Notes: a model not told the origin generated them from the sequence alone. DNA of 6,409 nt from Deltaproteobacteria bacterium (GCA_026388755.1 JAPLJE010000433.1:1-6409), one strand, 5' to 3'; shown: positions 1-6,344, counted from the first letter of the stretch. Translations and numbers: made by a program.

Positions 1-1
1 G

Positions 2-1837
2 GAAGTGGATGTCAACAAGGGCTATACCTGGTCGAACCAGGCCGGCCTAGATTTTTTTGGCGAGGACGTGATTGGCAAGGAGGTTGCTTATTACTTCGAA
101 GGAGAGCAGGACATGTATGAAGTGTTAGATCCGCTCTTGCATGGGGAAGAAGACCCTATTTATGTCAGAAGCTGGCAACGAGGGAGAGACGGCAAGAAGA
201 GTTTGCTCGCCTGGAGGTTCCGGGTGCTTAAGGATGCGGCCGGGAACGTGACCGGCGCGATCTCTACGGCGCGGGATATCACTGAGCGCAAATTGGCCGA
301 GGAGGCCGTCACCAGAGAAAGAATCCTTTCCGACCATATCATCAATTCTTTGCCCGGAATTTTTTACATGTTTGATGATCAGGGGAAACTTGCACGTTGG
401 AACAAAAAATACGAGGAAGTGACCGGTTATTCGCATGAAGAATCGTTCGGCATGCACATCCTTGATTTTTTTCCAGAAGAACACAAACACACTATCACTT
501 TACGCGTGCAGTCCGTATTTGCTGAAGGAGAAGCTTTTGCAGAAATCCCTTTAATGACAAAAGGTGAGGAGCAAATACCGTACTTCTTCACCGGTCGACT
601 CACTGTATTGGATGGCAAGCAATACTTGCTCGGCGTGGGAATTGACATGACCGAGCGCATGCGGGCGGAGAAGGAAAAGGATGCACTCCAGGCGCAACTG
701 CTGCAGGCCCAGAAAATGGAGTCGGTAGGGCGCCTGGCCGGCGGCGTGGCCCACGATTTCAACAATATGCTTTCAGCGATCATTGGCCATGCAGAGCTGG
801 CGATAATGCGGTGTACTCCATCGGAGCCGATCCATGCCAGCCTCAAGGTAATCGAGGATTCTGCCCATCGTTCCGCCGAGCTTACCCGGCAACTGCTGGC
901 CTTCGCCCGCAAGCAGACCGTTGCGCCCAAGGTCCTTAACATAAACGATACCATAGCGAACATGCTCAAGATGCTGCTGCGGCTGATCGGCGAGGATATT
1001 GATATCGTCTGGAAGCCGGAAGCGGGTTTATGGCAAGTCAAGATTGACCCCTCCCAGATTGACCAGCTTCTTGCGAATGTTTGTATAAATGCCCGGGATG
1101 CCATCGCCGGGGTGGGCAAGGTCACCATCGAGACAAAAAATGCCGGCTTCGATGAGGCCGATTGCGCTGTGCACCACGGTTTTGCATGTGGTGAATATGT
1201 GATGCTCGCCGTGAGCGATGATGGCTGCGGCATGAGCAAAGAAGTTCTGGATCACCTCTTCGAACCGTTCTTCACCACCAAGGATATGGGAAAGGGCACG
1301 GGACTGGGGCTGGCCACTGTGTATGGTATTGTCAAGCAAAACGAGGGATTCGTTAATGTTTACAGCGAACCCGACAAAGGGACAACCTTCAAGATCTACC
1401 TGTCCCGGTTCGTGGGGGAAGCCGCGGCGCCAAAGGTCGAAAGCACGATGGAAATGCCCAAAGGCTGCGGGGAGATGTTGTTGCTGGTGGAGGACGAACC
1501 GGTGATTCTGGACGTGAGCCGGGAGATGCTGGAACAGTTGGGCTATGTTGTGCTGATCGCCGGTACGTCGGGCGAAGCGCTCCGCCAAGCTAAAGCCTAT
1601 GCTGCCGAGATAGAGCTACTGATCACCGACGTGGTCATGCCGGAGATGAACGGCCGGGACCTGGCAAAATTGATCAGCAACATTAAACCGGGGTTGAAAT
1701 GCCTGTTCATCTCCGGTTACACGGCCAATGTCATCGCTCACCACGGCGTGTTGGACGAAGGCGTAAACTTTCTTCAGAAACCCTTCTCCATGAAGGATCT
1801 TGCGTCCAAGGTGCGCCAGGCATTGGAACGAGAATAG
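2..1837 (+). CDS. Hybrid sensor histidine kinase, PAS-PAS-HisKA-HATPase-REC (5' partial)
   Basis: Signal-transduction kinase that autophosphorylates on histidine and can pass the phosphate to its own C-terminal receiver. Numbering from the GTG at base 5, the tail of a first PAS fold covers about residues 1-98, ending in the usual ARDITERK, and a second PAS about 108-218 ends in GIDMTER. A short coiled linker leads to HisKA with phosphoacceptor H250 in GGVAHDFNN. The ATPase has an N box near 355-366 (N358, N362), G1 DDGCGM (405-410) and G2 KGTGLGL (430-436). The receiver, about 490-608, has acidic E496/D497, phosphoacceptor D542, S570 and K592, so every catalytic site looks intact. There is no transmembrane segment in the visible part, so it is probably cytosolic. 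The reading frame is open to the window edge and the first PAS lacks its start, so the true N-terminus lies upstream and the GTG is not a credible start. No partner regulator is in view; the signal is unknown. Confidence 0.93.
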   Translation, partial: EVDVNKGYTWSNQAGLDFFGEDVIGKEVAYYFEGEQDMYEVLDPLLHGEEDPIYVRSWQRGRDGKKSLLAWRFRVLKDAAGNVTGAISTARDITERKLAEEAVTRERILSDHIINSLPGIFYMFDDQGKLARWNKKYEEVTGYSHEESFGMHILDFFPEEHKHTITLRVQSVFAEGEAFAEIPLMTKGEEQIPYFFTGRLTVLDGKQYLLGVGIDMTERMRAEKEKDALQAQLLQAQKMESVGRLAGGVAHDFNNMLSAIIGHAELAIMRCTPSEPIHASLKVIEDSAHRSAELTRQLLAFARKQTVAPKVLNINDTIANMLKMLLRLIGEDIDIVWKPEAGLWQVKIDPSQIDQLLANVCINARDAIAGVGKVTIETKNAGFDEADCAVHHGFACGEYVMLAVSDDGCGMSKEVLDHLFEPFFTTKDMGKGTGLGLATVYGIVKQNEGFVNVYSEPDKGTTFKIYLSRFVGEAAAPKVESTMEMPKGCGEMLLLVEDEPVILDVSREMLEQLGYVVLIAGTSGEALRQAKAYAAEIELLITDVVMPEMNGRDLAKLISNIKPGLKCLFISGYTANVIAHHGVLDEGVNFLQKPFSMKDLASKVRQALERE

Positions 1838-1860
1838 CGCAGCCTTGTCGCCAATGAAAA

Positions 1861-2811
1861 CTATAAATCCAGCAGGGTTTTTATGGCGGAGTTCTGGGCA
1901 GTCCGATGAAAGGCCGCTGGTGCCGCTTCGATGGGAAAGCGGTTGGTAATCAGGCTTTCAAAGGGCATGTCGGGATGCTGCTCCATCAGGGATAAACCAT
2001 GTCGGAACTGACCGCAGCGGGACCCCAGCACTGTGAGTTCATGGATGACGATAGGGGATAGGTTTACCGGCGCAGAAACCGCAACAGTGGATTTCAATAC
2101 GATAATCCCTCGGGGTCGGCACAAGGTCATGGCTTCCGCAAGCCCTGCAGCAGAACCCGTGGCTTCAACCACCACATCAGTGCCGGTACAATGATTGCTG
2201 TCTTGGGCAATCTTGACGCTGTTCCAGGCCGATAGCATCAGCTTTTCCGGGTGATGGCCGATAAGGGTGACATCAGATACCACTGTTGACAGGACCCAGG
2301 CACAGAGAATGCCCAGTCGACCATCGCCAAGAACGACAATCCGTTCCGAGCCGCTCAGGGTCAGTTGTTCCAGTATTTCACAGGCGGCCGAAAGTGGCTC
2401 GATAAACACAGCCCGATCATCGGAAATCCCTTCAGGAATTTCAATCAGGTTGGATATGGGTAAAATGCAGTAATCGGCCATGCAGCCGTTCAGCCGGTCA
2501 ATGCCCAGGGTCGTCCGGTTGGGGCAGTGCCTGCCCTGCCCTTTTTGGCACCAGGAACAGTGTCCGCACGCCACATTAATCTCTCCAGCCACCCGTTTGC
2601 CAATCCAACGAGATTCCTCGCAGGACTCGACAATTCCGACGAATTCGTGACCCAGAACACCTGAAAACCCAAGGTAGCCGTTTATCAGCTCCAAATCGGT
2701 CCGGCAGATGCCGACTGTCTTCACCCGGATTCTGGCCCAACCCGGCTGAATCTCCGGATCCGGGTAATCCACCACAAATCGAAGTTGTCCGTCCCACACC
2801 ACAGCACGCAT
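1861..2811 (-). CDS. Zinc-dependent medium-chain dehydrogenase (alcohol/threonine dehydrogenase-like)
   Basis: Probable NAD(P)-dependent oxidoreductase of the medium-chain dehydrogenase/reductase superfamily, acting in the cytosol on an alcohol, polyol or amino-alcohol that cannot be named from sequence. The GroES-like N-terminal half carries catalytic-zinc ligands C36 (GICRTD) and H55-E56 (GHE), with E138 as a possible further ligand. The structural-zinc lobe has C82, C85, C88 and C96. The Rossmann half has the nucleotide motif G162-D-G-R-L-G167. At 316 residues it is shorter than the usual 340-360, but both halves are complete. The ATG at 2811 is preceded by AAGGAA at a 6-base spacing, which supports this start. 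It lies 68 bases downstream of the Dabb gene on the same strand and is probably co-transcribed with it. The TAG stop is 23 bases from the convergent kinase stop. Family is secure; substrate is not. Confidence 0.93.
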   Translation of the reverse strand: MRAVVWDGQLRFVVDYPDPEIQPGWARIRVKTVGICRTDLELINGYLGFSGVLGHEFVGIVESCEESRWIGKRVAGEINVACGHCSWCQKGQGRHCPNRTTLGIDRLNGCMADYCILPISNLIEIPEGISDDRAVFIEPLSAACEILEQLTLSGSERIVVLGDGRLGILCAWVLSTVVSDVTLIGHHPEKLMLSAWNSVKIAQDSNHCTGTDVVVEATGSAAGLAEAMTLCRPRGIIVLKSTVAVSAPVNLSPIVIHELTVLGSRCGQFRHGLSLMEQHPDMPFESLITNRFPIEAAPAAFHRTAQNSAIKTLLDL

Positions 2812-2817
2812 CTGCCA

Positions 2818-2823
2818 TTCCTT
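2818..2823 (-). promoter_or_regulatory. Ribosome binding site of the zinc dehydrogenase gene
   Basis: AAGGAA on the minus strand, 6 bases before the ATG at 2811. It favours this start over an ATG at 2818 that lies in another frame. Confidence 0.6.
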
Positions 2824-2879
2824 ATGAGTCTGGCCCTATCTGGCCATCAATGCACACATGAGGTGCCGGCCAATCTGGA

Positions 2880-3179
2880 TTATTCATAGTCATAAATCTG
2901 CACACGAGACCAGAACGTTCCGAACTGTTTGAGAAACCCCTGATGAAGCGGATGGAACTGGTAGGCGTCATGATCCTGAATCGTATCGAATAGCACGGTA
3001 AGTGCCAGGGAATAGGATTTTTCGATGACAGGTCGGTCGCCGGTATTGGCTGGTGCCCCGATATAAACGCCCCGAGCGGATTCGATGGCATTGAGGGATT
3101 CAAGCCCTTGACGGAATGCGGACTGCTGAGCATCTGAAAGATCATCCTTAAGCCAGAATACAACAATATGTGACAGCAT
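2880..3179 (-). CDS. Dabb-domain (stress-responsive alpha/beta barrel) small protein
   Basis: A 99-residue protein of the Dabb family, small dimeric ferredoxin-like barrels known from plant stress proteins and many bacteria, some of which are cyclases or decarboxylases; most bacterial members have no defined role. Visible hallmarks are the opening MLSHIVVFWLK with H4, a helix about 16-30, the strand with Y56, the conserved HPLH segment at 76-79, and a terminal strand ending VQIYDYE. The length is typical for the family. There is no signal peptide or membrane segment, so it is likely cytosolic. The frame could be extended 15 codons upstream, but the chosen ATG at 3179 has a strong AAAGGAGG just before it and begins exactly where the family begins. 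It precedes the zinc dehydrogenase gene, 68 bases downstream, suggesting a shared transcript. The function of the pair is not known. Confidence 0.88.
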   Translation of the reverse strand: MLSHIVVFWLKDDLSDAQQSAFRQGLESLNAIESARGVYIGAPANTGDRPVIEKSYSLALTVLFDTIQDHDAYQFHPLHQGFLKQFGTFWSRVQIYDYE

Positions 3180-3183
3180 GGAA

Positions 3184-3191
3184 CCTCCTTT
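3184..3191 (-). promoter_or_regulatory. Strong ribosome binding site that fixes the Dabb start
   Basis: AAAGGAGG on the minus strand, 4 bases before the ATG at 3179. It is the best Shine-Dalgarno in the window and rules against the upstream in-frame start at 3224. In the 156-base spacer behind it (3180-3335) I see no convincing sigma-70 promoter; the closest is a weak TTGTGT / TACGCT pair at 16-base spacing. Confidence 0.75.
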
Positions 3192-3335
3192 GTCGTGAAG
3201 CGTATCTGGTGAAGCATGAAACACAAATCTGGCTGATTTCAGGGAGGTCCAAAAAGCCGGACCAGCCTGATGACCTACCGGTTGAACCCATTTTCATCTT
3301 CAAGAAAGGCCGTGCGTCCTCCATGTGTTGACCGT

Positions 3336-4058
3336 TTATATAAATATCATGAAGACACTGAATCCCGCAATTCCGATAAGAACAAACCAGTCTGATCTGC
3401 CTGGATTAAACATGAATGAACGTCTGTTTTCCGACGAATAGCATCTGGATTCCATGGCATCGGCCAGTCGATCCGCGGTCTCAAGGGTGCGGCAGAGCAG
3501 TGGCAGCGAAAATTTGACGGTCCGGTAAACCGGATTTTTTCGATTCTGAATGCATCGGCATTGCTGGGCTGCTGAAGTCTCCCTGGCTTTTTCTACAATC
3601 TCCGGCAAAAATCGCACCATCAGGCTCATCATGGTCGCAACCTGTTTTCCGGGCAATCCGGGAAAAGGTCTGCAGAACCACTCGACGGCCGTGCGGATAC
3701 CGGATGGGCTGGTGGTGCTCATCCACAAAATACCCAGAAAAGTCAAAATAATCAGGCGCCAGCATATCAGAGCCCCCTCAACAGCGCCCTCCGGATCTAT
3801 TGAAATCAATTTACCTGAGGTACCGGTTAGAAAAGAAATATTCAAAGCCCGTGCCAGAAAAACAATAATCAGCAGAAACCCAATATAACGAACATGGCGA
3901 ATAAACTCACCAAGCGAGAATCGAACGGATATCCAAAGCCCCAGACACAGGATTGAAAGGAAAATCAAACCATTCGCATCCGCCTTAAGAACGGCGATGC
4001 TGAGAAAAGCCATGCAGGCCATTTTAAAACGGACATCCATGTTCTCCAGGCTCATCAT
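3336..4058 (-). CDS. bioN: EcfT transmembrane coupling subunit of the biotin ECF transporter (BioN-like)
   Basis: Membrane T component of an energy-coupling-factor transporter; it links the substrate-binding protein (BioY) to the ATPase. It has 240 residues, within the usual range. It opens with the family's MDVRFK (usual form LDPRTK) at 7-12. Hydrophobic segments lie near 13-23, 28-45, 56-75, 94-115 and 222-239, with a long cytoplasmic helical region about 120-215 between the last two. That region holds the two ATPase-coupling motifs, normally Ala-Arg-Gly. Here they read Cys-Arg-Cys (167-169, in AAQQCRC) and Ser-Arg-Cys (204-206, in AMESRCY); the central arginines R168 and R205 are kept. The ATG at 4058 overlaps the ecfA stop (ATGA), so translation is probably coupled; a second ATG follows immediately. 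It is the last gene of the operon, and no intrinsic terminator is evident after it. Assignment to biotin rests on the adjacent bioY and birA. Confidence 0.9.
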   Translation of the reverse strand: MMSLENMDVRFKMACMAFLSIAVLKADANGLIFLSILCLGLWISVRFSLGEFIRHVRYIGFLLIIVFLARALNISFLTGTSGKLISIDPEGAVEGALICWRLIILTFLGILWMSTTSPSGIRTAVEWFCRPFPGLPGKQVATMMSLMVRFLPEIVEKARETSAAQQCRCIQNRKNPVYRTVKFSLPLLCRTLETADRLADAMESRCYSSENRRSFMFNPGRSDWFVLIGIAGFSVFMIFI

Positions 4059-4807
4059 CCGTACAGGGCTTCCATTCGACAGTTACAGGGCATTTTTACG
4101 CCGGCGCATTCAACATCCCGGATCACATTTGCAAACAAACCATCCTTGATGATCGATCCGTTTTTCATCAGAATCAGCCGGTTGGCATATTCCATGGTTT
4201 TGTCCAGATCATGGGTTGAGACAATGATGGTCTTGCCTGCCTGATGCAGGTCAACGATCTGGGAGAGAACCTGAAGCATTCCGGAATGATCCAGATTGGC
4301 AAAGGGTTCATCCAGAACCAGTACCTGGGGTTCCATTGCCAGTATTCCGGCAATGGCCAGGCGGCGTTTTTCACCTCCCGAAAGTCTATGGGGCTTCTGG
4401 TCAGATAGATGTTCCAGGCCGACAGCGGATAAGGCCGATGTCACCCGCCGGTGCACCTCAGCAGGACTCAGGCATAAGTTTTCCGGCCCGAACGCCACAT
4501 CTTCACAAACCGTTTCGCCCACGATTTGACTGTCCGCATCCTGAAAAACCAGGCCCACCATCTGGCGCGCCCTCAAGATATCCGCGGACACCGAAATCCC
4601 ATCCACTTTGATCTCTCCGGTGTCCGGCGTCAGGAGCCCATTCAGATGCCTGAAAAGCGTGGTTTTTCCGGAGCCGTTATGTCCGGCAACCACGACAAAT
4701 TCCCCTTTTACAATCTTCAGGGAAATATCGTCAATTCCCTGACTGCCGTCCGAAAACCGGTGGCTGAGATGCGAAATCTCAATAATAGGTTTATTTAAAG
4801 GGATCAT
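4055..4807 (-). CDS. bioM: EcfA ATP-binding subunit of the biotin ECF transporter (BioM-like)
   Basis: ABC-type ATPase that powers biotin uptake, sitting on the cytoplasmic face bound to EcfT. Motifs in order across 250 residues: Walker A GHNGSGKTT (42-50, K48); Q-loop Q89, followed by the ECF-typical ADSQIVGETV and EDVAFGPEN (91-110); signature LSGGEKRRLA (142-151); Walker B VLVLDEP (162-168, E167 catalytic); D-loop after 170; and switch histidine H199 in STHD. All are intact, so it should be active. Only one ATPase is encoded here, so a homodimer as in BioMNY systems is likely, rather than the EcfA-EcfA' pair of shared modules. The C-terminal tail holds C234 and a CxC pair (C241, C243). The ATG overlaps the bioY stop by 4 bases (ATGA) with no clear Shine-Dalgarno, pointing to translational coupling. 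Cobalt/nickel ATPases (CbiO/NikO) are close relatives; the context decides for biotin. Confidence 0.93.
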   Translation of the reverse strand: MIPLNKPIIEISHLSHRFSDGSQGIDDISLKIVKGEFVVVAGHNGSGKTTLFRHLNGLLTPDTGEIKVDGISVSADILRARQMVGLVFQDADSQIVGETVCEDVAFGPENLCLSPAEVHRRVTSALSAVGLEHLSDQKPHRLSGGEKRRLAIAGILAMEPQVLVLDEPFANLDHSGMLQVLSQIVDLHQAGKTIIVSTHDLDKTMEYANRLILMKNGSIIKDGLFANVIRDVECAGVKMPCNCRMEALYG

Positions 4808-5334
4808 CTGCGGATGTATTCTTTTAATATCCTGACAAGGGGGACTGCGGCGGCAATTTTAAGCGCATCCCCCGGCAAAAATGGATACAGACCTGCGGTC
4901 AGGGCTTTTGACCAGGCCATGCCGGTCACTGCCTTCAACCAGGGAACCCCGCAGACATAGACGATCAGGGCGCCTGTGCACATGGCAATGACAGAGAATA
5001 AAGGCTTTTTCGGCAATTTTTCAGAAAGGACGCCTATGACGAATACTGCCGGCAGATACCCCAGCAGATACCCGCCGGTTGGCCCTGCCAGTTTGGCGAT
5101 TCCGCCGGTTCCGCCTGCAAAAATGGGGAGCCCTATCGCGCCGGTCAACAGATAAATGGCAACGCTCCATACCCCCCATCTGCCGCCCAGAAGGAGTCCT
5201 GCCAAAAACACGAATAAATTCTGTAAGACGATGGGAACCGGCCCGATGGGAATCGCCAGAAACGCGCCCGCTGCCGTCAGCGCCGCAAACAAAGACGCAT
5301 AGATCATCATTCGAAGTTGGTTTGTTGGTTTCAT
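4804..5334 (-). CDS. bioY: BioY biotin-binding S component of the ECF transporter
   Basis: Integral membrane protein that captures biotin with high affinity and delivers it through the EcfA/EcfT module. From the ATG at 5334 it has 176 residues and about six hydrophobic helices. It carries the BioY fingerprint: GLPIFAGGTGGIAKLAGPTG at 68-87, continuing GYLLGY, and the late LPGDALKIA at 153-161. The likely start gives MKPTNQLRMM, a normal basic cytoplasmic N-terminus, with a modest AGAAAG-like element (AGAAAGA) 7 bases upstream. A GTG six codons earlier (5352-5350) overlaps the birA TGA as GTGA and could be used instead, which would mean strict coupling. It sits directly after birA and before ecfA, in keeping with the classical grouping of biotin regulation and uptake. 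Confidence 0.94.
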   Translation of the reverse strand: MKPTNQLRMMIYASLFAALTAAGAFLAIPIGPVPIVLQNLFVFLAGLLLGGRWGVWSVAIYLLTGAIGLPIFAGGTGGIAKLAGPTGGYLLGYLPAVFVIGVLSEKLPKKPLFSVIAMCTGALIVYVCGVPWLKAVTGMAWSKALTAGLYPFLPGDALKIAAAVPLVRILKEYIRR

Positions 5335-5348
5335 GGGAATTCTTTCTA

Positions 5349-6278
5349 TCACTCTTCGATCATGCAGTCGCCGTAAAGAACTTTCTTATGCGAACCATCC
5401 GGCAACTCCAGAATCAACGCCCCGGTGGAATCGATATCCAGAGCAAAACCCGTGGATGTTACCATCGGTGTAATCACCGAAACACGCCTTCCCAGTGTGC
5501 AGGTCAATTGTTTCCATTCAGTAATGGTTTTCTCAAGATTGTCATCCGCCTTGTCGAGATATGCTTGTAGTTCGTCCAGGAATCCAGCCAGAATCTCTTT
5601 TCGGGAAACCGGTTTTCCCAGAACCTGTCGAAGAGAGCAGGCATTGCGCTCATACTCCGTCGGATCGTTATTGACGTTGATTCCGATTCCGACAGTGATA
5701 AACGAAACCATTTCTGCCTCGGCTTCCATTTCGGAGAGCATTCCCGACAGTTTCTTGCCATCAACGAGGATATCATTCGGCCATTTGACGGCGGCATTCA
5801 ACCCGGTCAGCCTCCGGATTGTCCGGCAAAGCGCCAGAGAGGCCGCAAAATTGACCCGAAAACACCATTGCAGCGGAATGTTGGGCCGAAGAATCAGGGT
5901 AAAATAGAGTCCGCCATCGTTCGAATACCAGGTTCGCCTCAGTCTGCCCCGTCCGCTGGTTTGTCGGCCTGCGATCACAACGCTGAAATGGGAAGCTCCC
6001 TTACGCGCCATTTCCTTGGCTATGTCCATTGTGGAAGAAACTTCAGGGAAATAATGGATCAAACCTTCCCGGTGCACAAATTCCCAGGGAAACGGCGTAT
6101 CCGGCGAGCTGAGAAGCTGATACCCCCTGGGGGTTGCTTCTATTTCATATCCACATTCCTGAAGTTTTTGAATGTGCTTCCACACCGATACCCGCGAGAT
6201 CCCGAGAGTTGCGCTCAAGGTTTCTCCGGATACAATGTCTTGTGCGGATCGAAACATGCCTAGAATTTTGGATTTCAT
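5349..6278 (-). CDS. birA: Bifunctional biotin-[acetyl-CoA-carboxylase] ligase / biotin operon repressor BirA
   Basis: Activates biotin with ATP to biotinyl-5'-AMP, transfers it to a lysine of the carboxylase carrier protein, and, as holo-repressor, binds DNA. The 309 residues form a winged helix (about 1-58; recognition helix around SRVSVWKHIQKL, 28-39), which marks the regulatory class II type. A catalytic domain follows with SST (81-83), QTSGRGRLRRTW (106-117), KWPNDIL (165-171), GKKLSGML (174-181) and GIGINVNN (197-204). An SH3-like C-terminal domain from about 260 ends YGDCMIEE. The adenylate loop is GRGRLR where E. coli BirA has GRGRRG, so one glycine is replaced by R114; the arginine equivalent to E. 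coli R118 (R112) is kept. Length matches the family (about 320). The ATG at 6278 aligns with family N-termini but has no clear Shine-Dalgarno. It is the first gene of the operon and probably represses itself through the inverted repeat just upstream. Confidence 0.95.
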   Translation of the reverse strand: MKSKILGMFRSAQDIVSGETLSATLGISRVSVWKHIQKLQECGYEIEATPRGYQLLSSPDTPFPWEFVHREGLIHYFPEVSSTMDIAKEMARKGASHFSVVIAGRQTSGRGRLRRTWYSNDGGLYFTLILRPNIPLQWCFRVNFAASLALCRTIRRLTGLNAAVKWPNDILVDGKKLSGMLSEMEAEAEMVSFITVGIGINVNNDPTEYERNACSLRQVLGKPVSRKEILAGFLDELQAYLDKADDNLEKTITEWKQLTCTLGRRVSVITPMVTSTGFALDIDSTGALILELPDGSHKKVLYGDCMIEE

Positions 6279-6287
6279 AACGGTGAT

Positions 6288-6331
6288 CGATTTTCGTTAG
6301 CCATAATATTTATTCAGGCTAACGAAAATCG
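6288..6331. promoter_or_regulatory. Putative BirA operator (perfect 15-bp inverted repeat, 14-base spacer)
   Basis: Left arm CGATTTTCGTTAGCC (6288-6302) and right arm GGCTAACGAAAATCG (6317-6331) are exact reverse complements, separated by 14 AT-rich bases. The inner nine bases of each arm (TCGTTAGCC / GGCTAACGA) match 6 of 9 positions of the known BirA consensus TTGTAAACC-N14-16-GGTTTACAA, with the right spacing. The next gene is a BirA with a DNA-binding domain, so autoregulation is the natural reading. The repeat ends 9 bases before the birA start codon and covers the likely -10 region, so bound repressor would block RNA polymerase. As an RNA hairpin it would have a 14-base loop and no trailing T-run on either strand, so a terminator is unlikely. 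Confidence 0.85.
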
Positions 6332-6344
6332 GAAGACCTGTCAA
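6303..6344 (-). promoter_or_regulatory. Candidate promoter of the birA-bioY-ecfA-ecfT operon
   Basis: On the minus strand there is a perfect -35 hexamer TTGACA at 6344-6339. Seventeen bases on is TAGCCT (6321-6316), only a 3-of-6 match to a -10. A better -10, TATTAT (6308-6303, 5 of 6), lies in the operator spacer but has only a poor -35 at the proper distance. Either choice puts the -10 inside the inverted repeat and gives a short leader of roughly 20-30 bases. Which pair is used cannot be decided by reading. Confidence 0.5.

Noticed and set aside
5..7. GTG as the true start of the histidine kinase
   Set aside because: The first PAS fold is already under way at this point and the frame stays open to the window edge, so the gene is cut by the window.
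427..1239. 270-codon antisense open frame inside the kinase gene
   Set aside because: It is the reverse-strand shadow of a well-supported kinase; its Ser/Cys/Arg-rich translation matches no fold I recognise. The same applies to the frame at 1028-1588.
3180..3224. Fifteen-codon upstream extension of the Dabb protein
   Set aside because: The inner ATG has a strong AAAGGAGG and matches the family N-terminus; the extension contains that ribosome site as coding sequence.
3246..3263. Hairpin GGTCC / GGACC with an 8-base loop in the spacer between ecfT and the Dabb gene
   Set aside because: The stem is only 5 bp, and the T-run is in the loop rather than after the stem, so it does not fit an intrinsic terminator; likely chance.
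4055..4807. EcfA as a cobalt or nickel transporter ATPase (CbiO/NikO)
   Set aside because: The sequence alone allows it, but the stop/start overlap with bioY and the linkage to birA make biotin the better call.
5425..5907. Plus-strand open frame opposite birA
   Set aside because: It lies wholly inside an intact BirA with all motifs; composition is shadow-like and there is no ribosome site. The plus-strand frames at 5079-5570 and 5868-6263 are the same kind of shadow.
6288..6331. The inverted repeat as an intrinsic terminator or a transposon end
   Set aside because: No T-run follows on either strand, there is no transposase, and spacing, core sequence and position before birA fit a BirA operator.
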